From Artemia franciscana (lineage: Eukaryota > Arthropoda > Branchiopoda > Anostraca > Artemiidae), in contig NC_088876.1 in assembly GCF_032884065.1 (NCBI RefSeq), positions 682,001 through 746,000 of the forward strand: 64,000 bases of DNA. The letters are read 5' to 3'. A program made the position numbers and the translations under genes. This document shows, piece after piece, positions 34,984 through 46,530 of the stretch; position 1 is the first letter of the stretch, and every line of letters begins with the position of its first letter. The notes below the pieces were generated by a model. It saw only the letters and a program-made list of their open reading frames with translations, did no database searches and was not told where the DNA came from.

Positions 34984-35919
34984 ATGAAAGGTCAAATCAA
35001 GCCACCCCGTGAACTTAGGTCAGACAGCTCACTCCAATTCTCTGGATCAGAATCTGTCTCAGAGCAAATACTCATCCTGACTAGCCACATGAATAATATA
35101 AAAATTAAACACAAAATGTTAGCAGATTCACTGCATCCTGACAGCCTTAAATCTTCAGTGAAAGCGTTACTTGATGACCTCATATTGGCCAAGATCTCTA
35201 CCCAGGTAGATGAGGCTGTGACCAAAATGAAAGAGGAATAGGCATTCATTCAACATGATGCCACTATTTCTTCAGATAAGCTGGATGCAATCAAGCAGGA
35301 TGTGTATGCTGGCCTCAGTCTAGATCTTAGTAGTCTAGTTGATAAGACCCTTGAAAGCTATAATAAACGCATATCTTCAATTGAATCTTCTTTGACTACT
35401 CTAGGGTCATCAATGAAAGACCTTGAGAGCTCTTTCAAGCCTATCCAGTCTAACCTGGCAAGATTAAATGATCGTTTTGAACAGCAGGCTTTGAGCAACC
35501 AAATTATTGTCTTTGGGGTGAAAGAAGATGCCCCCATTGAAAACACTGAAAGTCAGTTCATGTCACTATGTGCTGTGAAATTTCCTGGCATACCAATTAC
35601 CCAGTCTGATGTTGTATCAGCCAAAAGAATTGGCAAACCATCTGCCAAACCCAGACCCATAGTTGTAGAATTTTGTAATTTACGAATTCGCCAACTGCTT
35701 CTCAGACAAAAGAAGGATTTGAAAGGATCTGGGACACTATTTTCTGAGATGCTTACAAAACCACGCTTACAGCTTCTTTCATATGCCAAGTCAAAGCTTG
35801 GTTTACGTAATGTTTGGTCCAGTACAGGTGATATCCTGTATAAAACTCAGTCTGGAAGAGTAGTTAAGTTCAGTGATCAGGATGAAATTGATTTGTGTGC
35901 TGCAAATGCAGAGAATTAA
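34984..35919 (+). pseudogene. ORF1 protein of the CR1/L2-like element (one stop)
   Basis: RNA-binding ORF1, 311 codons in one frame with a single TAG at 35239. The first ~170 residues are helical with heptad-like spacing (DLSSLVDKTLESYNKRISSI and on), probably a coiled coil for trimerisation. NQIIVFGVKEDAPIENTESQ (about 35500) begins an RRM-like domain, followed by VVSAKRIGKPSAKPRPIVVE and a C-terminal KSKLGLRNVW region as in L1/CR1 ORF1 proteins. A similar protein occurs on the minus strand at 58859-59850. Start chosen at 34984, the first ATG after the leader. Confidence 0.75.
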
Positions 35920-36017
35920 AGTGATGGATTTTAGTTCACTTTGTTATAATATGTTGAATTGTTTTTGTATGAATTTATTTTATGTTCTTACATTTTTCCT
36001 TTTTCACTCTTCACTGT

Positions 36018-36990
36018 CTTCACATAATTATGACTTGTGCTATATTATGCTTCGGGGCAATACCTTGGATGATATGTCCCTTCCCACTAATATTGCTCTA
36101 TGTTTGTTTGTGATTCTACCACCTTCATGTAGTTTGCTTTCTGTTTTACTCTTGTCATGTCAGCATACTTATAGCTCACATAATTTTAACTGGTTACACA
36201 TTATATTTTGTGCCACTCCTTTAATTAATATGTGCCTTTCCACTGATTTTTCATTATGTTTGTTTGTGATCCTATCACCATCATGTTGCATGGCTTCTAG
36301 AACGTTCTTGTTGTGTCTGCACACTTGCAGCTCATCGAGTTTTGACTGTTCCCATATTATATTTTGGGCCAATATTATGATTAATATATGCCATCCTACT
36401 GAATTTTTTTATTTTTGTTTTTGACTTTCTCACCTTCATGTAGGCCAATTTCTATCATATTTTTGTCATGTCAGCATAATTGCAGCTCTTATAATCTTGA
36501 CTGGCTCCACATTATACTTTTGGCCAGTACTTTGACAAATTTATTTTGCCTTATTTCTACCATATCTTTGTTCTGTGTGTTCACATGCAGATCACATAAT
36601 TTTGATTGCTCAAATCTATTTTGGTCTTATACTTTGAATATTGTGTGTCTTACCATTGATATTTATTTGTATTTGTTTGTGTTCCTATCACCTTCATGTA
36701 TGCTATTTTCTATCACACTTTTGTCATGTCAGCACACTTACAGCTCACATAAATTTTACTGGTCCCATATTGTAAATTTAGCCTATTCTTCAAATATTAT
36801 GAGCCATCCTACTAATGTCTCTTTATATTTGTTTGAGATCCTATTCATATGTAGCCTGATTTCTGTCATTGTTTGTCATGCCTTAACACTCGCAGCTCAT
36901 CTTTTCCTGATTGGTGCCACATTATTTGACCCCTTTCTTTGGTTAATATTTGCCATCCCACTGATATTTCTTTTTCTTTGTTTATGATTC
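36018..36990 (+). repeat. Diverged ~155-bp tandem repeat array between ORF1 and ORF2
   Basis: Seven units start at about 36020, 36176, 36331, 36486, 36591, 36744 and 36896, giving spacings of 156, 155, 155, 105, 153 and 152 bp. Each contains CTCAcATAATTTTgACTGG-, TGTTTGTGATCCTATCACC- and TTGTCATGTCAGCA-like words. Two long open frames (35873-36424, 36415-36987) cover it and would encode a repeating hydrophobic Cys/Ser-rich 52-residue unit; I regard translation as unproven. Confidence 0.75.
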
Positions 36991-37040
36991 CATTACCTTC
37001 AAGTGTACTATGGATAGTGTGTCATTTGTGAAGGTTTTAT

Positions 37041-38693
37041 ATGTCTGAGATAAATATGGGTGATTTCTCTTTCCTTATGAATTCTTCTATTCTTAATTCA
37101 GTTATATTTGATCAACCAAGTAGTGCTGGTAAACAAGAGGCACACACTTCTGACCCTCTCCTTGAATCTATGGTTAGTTCTAGCTGTAATTATCACACCA
37201 CCACTGATTATTGTGATAATATTATGCCCTCACTCTCTTCAAACAGTTGCTTTAATGTTTTTTGTTTGAATGTGCGTGGGATAAGAGATAAGTGGGACAC
37301 TCTTAAATCATATCTGTGGTCTGATAATTCTTGCCCTTTTGATGTCATAGGCTTGACGGAAACATGGTTATCTGACAGTGATAATTTTACAGCTTATGAC
37401 ATGCATGGTTATATTGCTATTCATGTCCCTAGAATGGTAACAAAGTGTTCTGCGGGTATTTCTTTGTTCATAAAATCTAGTATTGAATTTTGTAGAAGAT
37501 CTGATCTTGAATCCTTGTTTACATCGGTGGTGTCTAATAGTAGGACAGTTTATTCTCTTGTTATTGATCTGAAAAGCCAGGTTGCATGTGATACTGTTTG
37601 TTTGTTTTATAAGCCCCCTCCTTTTCCAACACATCTGTTCTGTGATTTGCTTGATCAGCTTTCTGGTGTGGGGACTTTCTCTAAAAAACGGATTTGTGTT
37701 TTGGGAGACTTTAATTGTAATATGTTAAATGTTGGATCAAATGATGAATGTGACCATCTTTTTGATGTATTTTCTTCTTCTGGGCTACTTCCTTCAATTT
37801 TTTTTCCTTCACGCGTTGACCCTTCAAGAAATTCTTCCACTTTAATAGATAATATTTTCACTTCTCTTTCTCCTAATTTGAAGTTCTCGTCTGGTCTTGT
37901 TTTCACTGATCTTTCTGATCACTTCCCTATTTATCTATCACTATCTCTGCCTAAAACAGAGATTACTGTGGATGAGAAAGGCAAGTCTTCTTTTAGAACT
38001 TTTACAGATAGAGAAATTTCTAATTTAATACATAGTCTTCAGAGTAATGATTGGTCTAGTGTCCTTGAAGCTAATGATGCTGATTGTGCAACTAGATTAT
38101 TTTTGTGTCGTATGGGCACTCTGTTGGATAAGCATTTTCCTCTTAGAAAGAGGCCAAGGAATTTTACACCTAAATGCCCATGGATGTCTAGAGGTCTGAT
38201 CAATGCAACCCATATGAAGGCGTCTTTGTTCAAGGCTGCATGTAAAAGTAAGACACAGGAAGATCTTCTGAAGTATAAACATTACAAAAATGTGCTCACT
38301 TCTTCAGTTCGCTTAGCAAAAAAGCTGTATTTTTCACGTCGAATTAATGAGTGTAAAGGGAATTTGCGCAAGGTTTGGACTGTAATTAATGAAGCTCTCT
38401 CCCGTAAGAAACTCAAACAATCTTCCCCATCTCTTTATAGGACAGCTGATGGATCTGTTGTGGATAAAAAATCCTTAGCAAGTGCCTTCAATTCGTATTT
38501 CACCACACTTCCCTCAGTTCTCATTCCACCCCTGAGTAGAGTAAGTTGTTTTCCTATGACAGAGAAGTCTTTTTTCCTTTCCCCATGTAGTACTACTGAG
38601 ATTTCTAGTATTATTTCTCAACTTCCAAGTAGTTATTCAGTTGATAGTTTTGGTTTGAGTAATAATGTCCTTCTCATCCCATCTCACACATAA
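37041..38693 (+). pseudogene. ORF2 endonuclease domain and linker, CR1/L2-like element
   Basis: 550 residues, open. It has an N-terminal low-complexity leader of about 70 residues, then FNVFCLNVRGIRDKWDTLKS (about 37253, metal-binding Asn), IGLTETWL (about 37345, catalytic Glu), a KPPPFPT loop in place of the usual YRPP (about 37610), VLGDFNCNML (about 37697, catalytic Asp), STLIDNIF (about 37838) and DLSDHFPIYL (about 37910, Asp-His). All core APE endonuclease residues are present. The linker (CPWMSRGLINATHMKASLF) precedes the RT. A frameshift at about 38650-38700 breaks the join to the RT frame. Confidence 0.85.
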
Positions 38694-38702
38694 CTAACCT
38701 CT

Positions 38703-40114
38703 CTCTTTCTTCTAGTTTTTTTCCTCATTTATTTAAAGTTGCTACCGTTGTACCCTTGCATAAAAAAGGTGATTCTTCTCTAATTTCAAATTACAGACCT
38801 ATTTCTCTTCTTCCCGTCATCTCAAAGGTTGTTGAAAAAGTAGTGTATCGTCGACTCTCTTCATTTGTATTTAGTACTAATTCGACTGCTGGAAATCCTC
38901 TCATCACTAACCATCAGTATGGTTTTCGTCCCTCATTCTCTACCTTGCACGCACTTTCTGATGCAACTGAGTTTGTGCGTGTTAATCTGGACAAGGGCTT
39001 GTGTGTTTTGGGTCTATTTCTCGACTTTTCTAAGGCCTTTGATATGGTTGACCACAATGATCTTCTGTCTAAACTATCTTTATTTGGAGTGCATGGAGTC
39101 CCACTAGAATAGTTTAGGTCCTACCTCTCAGAGAGATCTCAGTATGTTTTGGTTAACTGTACTTCTTCCTCTACTTTGCCTGTATTGAAAGGTGTCCCAC
39201 AAGGCTCTGTGCTTGGTCCACTTTTATTTCTAATTTACATCAATGTTCTTGTTGATGGTCTTCATCCCCATGTTCACCCTGTTCTTTTTGCTGGTGACAG
39301 TAACTTTTTCATTGCTGCGGTGGACCTGCCATCTGCCACTTCTATGGATCAAGGTCTTCTTGATAAAGTAAAGGATTGGTGCTGGTCAAATGGTATGGCT
39401 CTTAACAGCCGAAAGAGTGCCATTGTCAACTTCAGGACCCCTTACCGTATGCGATACGTACAGGAGCCAATCACCCTGACTTTTGGGAATGATATTATAC
39501 CACAAGCTACAGTGGTGAAATTTCTTGGTGTGTATCTTGACTGTTTTCTTTCTTTCAAACCGCATATAACTCACACCTGTTCCTTCATCCTCCACCAGTC
39601 TTCAATGTTGCACCGGGTTAACTCATTTCTTCCTCCAGATGTAATGGTTTCTCTTTATTATGCTTTTATTTTTCCTTACCTTTCTTATTGCTGCTCTGTC
39701 TAGGGTAGTACTAATAAATCTCTTCTCTGCTCACTTCAAAGAGCCCAAAATAGGGCAGTGAAGGCTACTTTTCTTCTCCCTCGGCTTTACCCTTCCTCTG
39801 ATCTTTATAATGATACTGGAATAGCTCCGCTGGATCATATTATAGGTAAAAGTACCCTTTATTTTGCGCATTCTGCTTTTCTAGGTACTCTCCCACCGCC
39901 CCTACAGAAGTTTTTCTCACGGACAGGCTCAGGTAGGTACTTTTCTTCTTTACGTAATTCTTCTCGACGATTTATTTTACCAAAACGATCTTCTACAGCA
40001 AGCCAGAGGTCTCCAGTATATCAATCAATTCTATTATGGAACTCCATCCCTTCGGATGTCCCTCTTTTTCTTTCTGCAAAGGCATTATTTCGTCGGGTAT
40101 TTCCAATTCAATAA
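38703..40114 (+). pseudogene. ORF2 reverse transcriptase domain, CR1/L2-like element (catalytic site changed)
   Basis: Open segments 38756-39112, 39149-39703 and 39758-40114 are all in one frame, separated by TAG codons (39110, 39701) that sit where Trp is expected (WFRSYL; WGS), so each is probably a single TGG-to-TAG change. Motifs are NYRPISLLPVISKVVEK (about 38788), YGFRPSFST (about 38920), LFLDFSKAFDMVDH (about 39012), GVPQGSVLGPLLFLIYIN (about 39190) and LFAGDSNFF (about 39285), where the catalytic FADD is altered to FAGD. The C-terminal part ends at TAA/TGA near 40112 and the 3' UTR follows. Confidence 0.88.
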
Positions 40115-40699
40115 TTTTTCTCTCTTTATTAATCCTTTCCTAATTTGTATGTCTCTTCTCTTCTTTTAAAATCATTTTCAGCTATATGTTAATCTCCTTC
40201 TAAATCTTCTATCTGTTAAATATCCTATCTATTCAATGTCCTTGTCTTGTTCCAGTATTTTTTTTTTTGTATATATTTTATAATAGTGTTTTATTCTTGT
40301 TCTCTGTGGTCCATTACAAGTTCAAGTTCAAGTTCCTTTTATTACCAATATCCATCCATTTATAAACAAAAAATATCCCAAAGGGCTCAATGGCCCGTTA
40401 TTTGGGAAAAAAAACAACAAAACAAAACATAAATAACTATTAATTACATTCACACTTAAAATATATTTAGAGTCTACTCACCAATCCTCACCCGAGTACA
40501 ACCGGTCTCCGCACCACCTACTTACAAAAAATAAATAAAAATAAAAAAAATATATATACATCGAGGATCCAACACTCACACCACCCAAATCTAAATAAAT
40601 AAATTCAATCTAAATAATTAAATAAATAAATTAAATCTTGATAACTTGGGCCTAGTAACCACTTTACTTTTGTAATAGTTTTTTCATTTAGTATCAATA

Positions 40700-40700
<1 letters not shown>

Positions 40701-40733
<33 letters not shown>
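40701..40733 (+). repeat. (ATTG)n microsatellite tail of the CR1/L2-like element
   Basis: Eight tetranucleotide units end the element. This marks the 3' boundary and the return to pogo-like sequence. Confidence 0.85.
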
Positions 40734-40735
<2 letters not shown>

Positions 40736-40736
<1 letters not shown>

Positions 40737-41759
40737 TTTGACACCATCCATGGTAATAACTGATCAGCACTTTTTTTTCTCTCAAAAGAGGGAACAAGCC
40801 CACGTTCGCCAACAAAAACCAGCCCTGGTGAACCAGGGCCTGGCGAACCTGGACGGTCAAATTCTCGTAACAAACCGACTAAGCCTATCTTCTTCTTTTT
40901 ACCTAACCGGGAAGTAAATGTTTTGATTTTTGTTTAAATGACCTTTCTTCTTATACTTTGTGACCAACAGTCGGTATGATCAACCCCGAGAAAAAACACA
41001 ATAGTTGATATTCCTAAAACAGCTTCAAATGACGATTCCTCCTCCCTTGGCAGTTTTTTTCCAAACATGTTCTAAATTTTTGGCTGCTATGGTGGTTGTG
41101 GCGGAAGCATCAACTATGAAAAGAAAAACTGATCGTTCCAGGTTGGGCTTTTCCTTTCTGTTCAGTGTGTGAGACTGTAAGTCCTCAGTTGAGAATTTTC
41201 AAGAATTTCGATTTCAATGGTGGGCTTTTTATTTCAATTTGACATCTTTTTTGAGGTGTTTCTAGCTTCTTTTGAAATCCTCAAAAATTTGTCTCAATAA
41301 CGACAGTTTATTGTTCTTTTAAATCAGATAATAGCTATTATTTTGTATCAGCGTTCATTCGGAAATATTTCACACTATACGGTTCTTACAACATGCGTTT
41401 TAAGATTAAGTTGAAAATAATTCGTGTTTCACTCTTTATTAAGATGTAACTAGTGCTGCACTTACCGCCATTATTCTGCTAAAACTTATCTGATTGTAAA
41501 ACCAGACGTGGTTCATACACCAATGAGATTCCTTACGTATGTAAAAATGCGATTACTCACGTATTAGTGAGCAAGGTAACAAAAAATAGCGTTTCTTCTC
41601 CATCATTTACCGATTGTTGTCCAAATCAGAGATTCATTGCTTCTTTCTCTTGCTTCCTCTATGGGATATAAAGCCGAAATTCAAACTAGATTAAACTATT
41701 TATATATCAATATCAATTAGTGAGCAATGTCAGGGGAAAGGGTAGTTAGATGACAGCAT
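40736..41759. other. Pogo-like element sequence between the nested LINE and transposase
   Basis: Contains CACGTTCGCC (40801) and TGGCGAACCTGGACGGTC (40841), which resemble words near the right end (43337, 43357, 43553). No open frame of note. GTAAGTCCTC near 41177 could be a donor but has no matching exon. Confidence 0.35.
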
Positions 41760-42485
41760 TATAGAAATAATGCTGCTGATAATCCTGTGCTTCTAATTCT
41801 GGACAATCACATTAGTCGTTACAGTAGTGAATTGCTTGAGTTAGCGAAAGAGAATCAAGTTGTCATGCTGACAGTGCCTCCACAAACAACGCATAAGTTG
41901 CAACCACTTGACAGGTCAGTTACGCATCCTTTGAAGGTATTCTACAACAGGGAATCTGCGACTTTTAGGACCCAGCACAAATGCAAGACGATTTCCATGT
42001 ACAATGTATCCGAGCTTTGCGGAAAGGCGCGTCCCAAAGCACTGACTCAAGAAAACATAATGAGCGGTTTTCGCTGCACTGGAATTTTCCCTTTCTATCC
42101 CAATGTTTTCAAAGATAACGAGTATCTCATCTCATATGTCTCTGATCGACCATATCCTTTGGACCAGGATGTTTTAGTGCCTACATCACCAGTTTCTGGT
42201 TCCTGTAAAGATTATGCGGCTAGCCAGTCTACCGACTGTGACAACGCTACCCAATCTTTATCGGGCTTACCTTCAGATTTAGACCTATTGGCTGACAAAA
42301 GCTTTTATGAACTAGTTGACGTCTCTCCATTCCCAAAAGGTTCTCCTAGAAAACAAATCAGACGTGCAGTGAAAAAAAATCTACCAGAATCTGCCAGGAA
42401 GAAGAAGAAAGAACAGAAAAAGGGCCAGGGGAAGGAGAATGTCAAGAGACAAATTACAAGAAGCAAGCAAGCAACTATTTCTTGA
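41760..42485 (+). pseudogene. Pogo/Tigger-type transposase, C-terminal half of DDE domain
   Basis: The frame reads through PVLLILDNHISRYSSELLEL (about 41783), the DNHxS third-strand motif with the second catalytic Asp of DDE_1 (CENP-B/pogo) transposases, then LTVPPQTTHKLQPLDRSVTH (about 41868), PKALTQENIMSGFRCTGIFP (about 42033) and a basic C-terminal tail rich in Lys/Arg (RKKKKEQKKGQGKENVKRQ) that may be a nuclear signal. The first Asp and all DNA-binding domains are absent, so it is 5'-truncated. Ends at TGA 42483. Confidence 0.8.
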
Positions 42486-42647
42486 GAGTGAAAGTAATTA
42501 TAGGAACCGACAGAATCACCAATGACGGACAGAATCAGTATTTATTGTATAATAACTCGTAGTTGTATTTTCAAATTTTAATTTTTGTATATTTAATTTT
42601 TGTTTTGTTTTTTATGTTAATTATGTTATATTGACATAAATATAGTT

Positions 42648-43264
42648 ATGCCAAAAATGCTTTTCTTAGATTTTAGTGAAAAGATCGTTTATGATAGAAT
42701 CAATTACGCCAAAAGTTTCCATGTTTCTGTCAAAAATACTACGGTAAGTTTATATCTGTTCATATATGCTCATACTATTAAATTACTTATTCTATTTGAT
42801 GTAATTATAGTGACGCTCTGTATACATAAATTGTTTTTAAATTTCAATTTTAGGATGGAGCTCGATAATGATAGCGAAACAGTCTAAATCTAGGAGAAGA
42901 TGAAAAGGATTAGGGAAGCAGGCCAATAGAAGTGGGCGACTTTATCTTAGTTGGTCTTGCAGGTAAAAAGAGTGTCAAGCATTTCTATGCTGCAAAAGTT
43001 TTAAAGGAATATCCAGATGAGCTTGGTGTTAACTTCTTGAAGTGTGTAGAAATCAGCAAGTTCGTGCTGAATGAAGAGGAACCATGCGTCTTGAAGTCCG
43101 TGGTTGTAACAAGATTAGGAAAACCCTCAATCTCAGGTGGAACTTCAAGACTTTCTGAACGGCTGAAGTTTTGTGTGGACCTTTCAGTATACAAGATGGT
43201 TCAAGTGAATTATCCTATACCTAATTCCTTTTGTAGTTGCGTGACAAATCAATATATGAAATAA
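42648..43264 (+). pseudogene. Spliced downstream region of the pogo-like transposon
   Basis: An ATG-led segment (42648) has a good donor (ACG|GTAAGT at 42743) and an acceptor (ATTTTAG| at 42853). After it, EVGDFILVGLAGKKSVKHFY (about 42929) begins a domain with ...VVVTRLGKPSISGGTSRLSE to 43264. This type of small C-terminal domain follows DDE_1 transposases in several animal families, as I recall it. A stop (TAG 42909) lies in the second exon, so it is probably dead. Confidence 0.45.
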
Positions 43265-43578
43265 CTATCCATAAACATCGATTCTAGTGCTACGTTTACA
43301 GCAATAGATGCTTTAATAGCCATGATGCAAGATGGTGGCGAACATCGGCTAATGTGTGGCGAACGTGAACCAGGTTGGCCCAGGTTAGCCATCTTTGGAG
43401 AATCTCACTGTGGCTCTTTTTTTGCTGCATCGAAAAAGATCGACTGCTGGGGATTTTTTTCCTAGATACCCCATAGATAAGCCTATATTCCAGGGTTTTT
43501 CAGAATTATTTTAAGTCGAAAACTGTGTTTACAATAAATAAACAACGAAAAAGGTGGCGAATGTGGACCGTCCTCCCA

Positions 43579-44760
43579 TACTAAGAGAAAATGTTTAAAG
43601 ACTAGACACAGCCATGAATACCACGTTACATGTACAAAAATACAAGCGAGCATAGCCAACTATCAAAAAGAAAAAATTGAAAAAATCTTCAAAAAATTTC
43701 AAAAAAGGTCAACACCATGAATTATTTAAAAATAGTCGTCAGAGTAATTTCTGATTCAAGTTTAATGATGATTTCAATTGATATAGTTGAACCAAGCTAC
43801 TGATGTCAATAAGTTCGTATTAGCACTATTCGAACTAACGGGATTATCCCTGTCCTACGACTTAGTAGACCCCTCAAACTTGAAAAATATTCTAGATGAA
43901 ATTAAAAACACACCCAACATTCGATCTTCATTTGCCAGTAGAATCAGAGGTTGCTAACTTGTTCTTATATTATATAAACTAAAAGTCTTACCACCGAAAT
44001 TAACGAACAACTTCTTGCAGTAGTAACTATTCCACTGATCAATCAGTTGAATTGCCAGTTCATATACGACTTATATAAAATTATCTACCTTCCCCAATAA
44101 CATAAAAGAGACAAACTCCTTTATTAGCATCGTACAAGAAGCAGAATATATGCTCATTGATCAGGACAGAAGAAAATATGCACTAGCAAACGTCCAGGAA
44201 TTAAAAGAATGTTTCATTTAAAAGACGGTGGGAACCCTATCCTTCTACAAAAATACAGATAAAATTAACCCCAGTTATCGAGCTGAACTACTACTACAGG
44301 AAGTTGGAACAATCAACATTAAACAAGGTTGCCAACTCGTAACCAAAGAGACGAGTGTGCAAACACTTTTAATCACAACGAGCAGAAAATCATGAGCCAA
44401 AAATAATAAACTTTCAAGGAATAAATCAGTCATTTACAATCCCAAATATAAACAACGAGGAATCAAAAACATTCAAAGAGTCAGAAACAGAACAAATTAA
44501 AGGCACAATGCAATTAACGAAAATAAAGGAGGCATTAAATCAAATAGTATTCACTAATGAAGACCAAAGATTAAAATATGTTGAAAAAAGGATGGTTTTT
44601 TTTAACCAAATTCCAGGTATAATATTATAATCACTATATTTCAGGTATTTCTCATTTCACTGACAATAAGGGCACTAGTAGCACTAAACTATGGAAAGCA
44701 CAAAATACTGAGAAGAACAAAGGCCAAACGGGATAAAATTGAGGCACAGTAAATACATCA
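43579..44760 (+). pseudogene. Envelope-like ORF remnant (copy 2, continuation)
   Basis: Resumes exactly where 33951 stopped (CTAAGAGAAAATGT, LRENV). It contains VISDSSLM-like text, LHLPVESEVANLFLYY (about 43935), then a region found only in this copy: IVQEAEYMLIDQDRRKYALA (about 44140), LQEVGTINIKQGCQLVTKET (about 44300) and a coiled region (TMQLTKIKEALNQIVFTNED, about 44508), followed by a hydrophobic stretch (about 44590-44690) that could be the membrane anchor. Frameshifts and stops break it. The order ectodomain, coiled coil, membrane segment, short tail fits an envelope protein. Confidence 0.5.
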
Positions 44761-45359
44761 ATTAAATCCTACTACCCCCAACGACATGTAAAAAATCAGA
44801 ACTGGGAGGAAATAATAATAAAAGATAATTAAGAGGTCGTCTCATGTATACTCTTATATTCTGTCCGAAAGTAATCCTATTCGTATATCCTGTACCAATT
44901 AGAAATATAAAACATTTGGCAGAAAATATTATGAAGAAAATTAAGATATCTAACAATTACCAAGAACTTATCCCTTTTTATAGCAACAAGAGAAAATTAA
45001 GAGGTCATCTTCTGTATATCCTAACATCCTGTCCCTAAGGCTAGGAATATTGATGATGTAAGTTATTTGAAAGGCTATGACACAATAAATTGCGTTTCTT
45101 TTCGACACATTCATGCCTCGGAAATATAAAGCATTTGGCAGAAAATATAGTATTCAAAATTAAAACCTCTAACATTTAACACATATTTAACCGTCTTTTT
45201 AGAACAGTGCTCTTGTATTCGCAGCCATAATATGTAGTTAGTAGCAAAATATTAATGCTTCAGATATTACTTATTATTGATTATGTGCTATATACATAGT
45301 GTTAAGATAACAATATATATTATCATGTGTCATTTTGCTTATTAAGAATGTGATTCTGC
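44761..45359. repeat. Unassigned, with an imperfect ~170-bp tandem duplication
   Basis: TAATTAAGAGGTCGTCTCATGTATA (44826) ... AAATATAAAACATTTGGCAGAAAATAT (44904) recurs as AATTAAGAGGTCATCTTCTGTATA (44996) ... AAATATAAAGCATTTGGCAGAAAATAT (45122). No gene seen. Confidence 0.5.
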
Positions 45360-45999
45360 CAAGAAATTTTTATTATAAGAGCTGGCATACTATGGCACTG
45401 ACCGAAGATGCATTATGGTCAAAAAACAAATAACGAGTAACATCTGTTTTAATGATTAATCAACCATTAAAAACTGCACAAATAAATCACACATCTGAAA
45501 TTCCCTATACAGCAGCTATCTACGAAAGCAGAACGCCCCAACAACGTCAATCGTATGGACGACAGTACCACCTGCAATTCTACAATCATCTCTTAGCCTA
45601 TCAACTAAAATATGTAAACCTAAGAAAGAAAAGTATACAGCTGAGAAGATACACCTACTAAACATTATGTAGAACACCAACGAGAAATATGAAAAACGAC
45701 AGATCGCCTGCAAAAGTATATAGAAACCCAACATTGTCAAAATCACGAACACTCATGAAGCTTGGAAAAGAATGACAATTTTATAACTTATGAATCGACA
45801 TACCCAGTAAGGTTTTGACAACTATTTAAGTAAAACTACCCTTGAAATAATTTAACAAACGTTTCAAAAATGTTAAACTTTACCGAACTTGTAAAGAAAT
45901 TTTACAGTAAAGTATTATGAGGTGAAAAACAAAAGATTTATATTAGTTGAAGGGACAAACGATAATACACCAAATCAATTAGTCACATGGGCAGACATA
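45360..45999 (+). mobile_element. Post-env segment shared with 7680-8330
   Basis: Short frame from ATG 45452 (MINQPLKTAQINHTSEIPYT, 69 residues to 45661), with the same start and position relative to env as 7771. Best guess is a small extra ORF of the LTR family; function unknown. Confidence 0.4.
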
Positions 46000-46530
46000 A
46001 AAATTACGGCATAGGTGTGAAAGAAAGAAACATTATAAACTTAGTGATGAATGATAAAACAATGTACTAACAGTGATTTGTAAAATTAACTTGGTGAAAA
46101 ATTACGACACATTTGCCAGTACTGATTTTATGATGTAAATTTAATCTAGGTGTAATACTTTAATGTTTTCGAATACCTTTGAGCAATTGGATATCAAAAT
46201 TGAATTATAATAACAAAAAACTAATTACCACTAACAAAATATATTGAAACTACGTATTATCAGTATAAACCTATACTTTTGTTCAAGTGCTTTATATTAA
46301 TGTTAGGTGCAGGAGTATAATTCTAAAACACAATAATTAAAGGGGTAAGGACAAAAATAAGAAAAAATACACTATGTAATACCATAGATGTAGATCAATA
46401 ACCATTTTGCCGTGAGTTAATTATAAAAATAACCTTTAACAAGCAATAAAGATTTTTGAGAAAGTATAAAATTTAAAGAGGACTTGTCTAAATGATGAGG
46501 ACATCATTCTACAGTGGGAAGGGGGATATT
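46000..46530 (+). mobile_element. LTR retroelement 3' internal region and polypurine tract (copy 4)
   Basis: Parallels 22660-23223 block by block and ends CAGTGGGAAGGGGGATATT. Confidence 0.6.

Larger units (their letters stand above)
34741..40735 (+). mobile_element. CR1/L2-like non-LTR retrotransposon, two ORFs, near full length
   Basis: 5' leader (34741-34983), ORF1 (34984-35919), an unusual tandem-repeat spacer (about 36018-36990), ORF2 with endonuclease and RT (37041-40114), 3' UTR, and a terminal (ATTG)n microsatellite (40701-40733). Tetranucleotide 3' tails and no poly(A) are typical of CR1/L2-type LINEs. It is broken by one ORF1 stop, one ORF2 frameshift and two TGG-to-TAG changes. 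Confidence 0.85.
33952..43578 (+). mobile_element. Pogo-like (Tc1/mariner superfamily) DNA transposon carrying a nested retrotransposon
   Basis: Inserted in the env remnant at TA, which is duplicated on both sides (33950-33951 and 43579-43580). Left end GGGGAGACAGGCCCAGG and the reverse complement of the right end TGGGAGGACGGTCCACA are recognisably similar inverted termini. A pogo/Tigger-type transposase C-terminal half lies in the right part. A CR1/L2-like element (34741-40735) sits inside, so the pogo insertion is older than that element. The N-terminal half of the transposase is not found. Confidence 0.65.

Noticed and set aside
35873..36987. Multi-pass membrane proteins between LINE ORF1 and ORF2
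   Set aside because: The frames are translations of a degenerate tandem repeat and hydrophobicity follows from T-richness; kept only as a repeat with a question mark.
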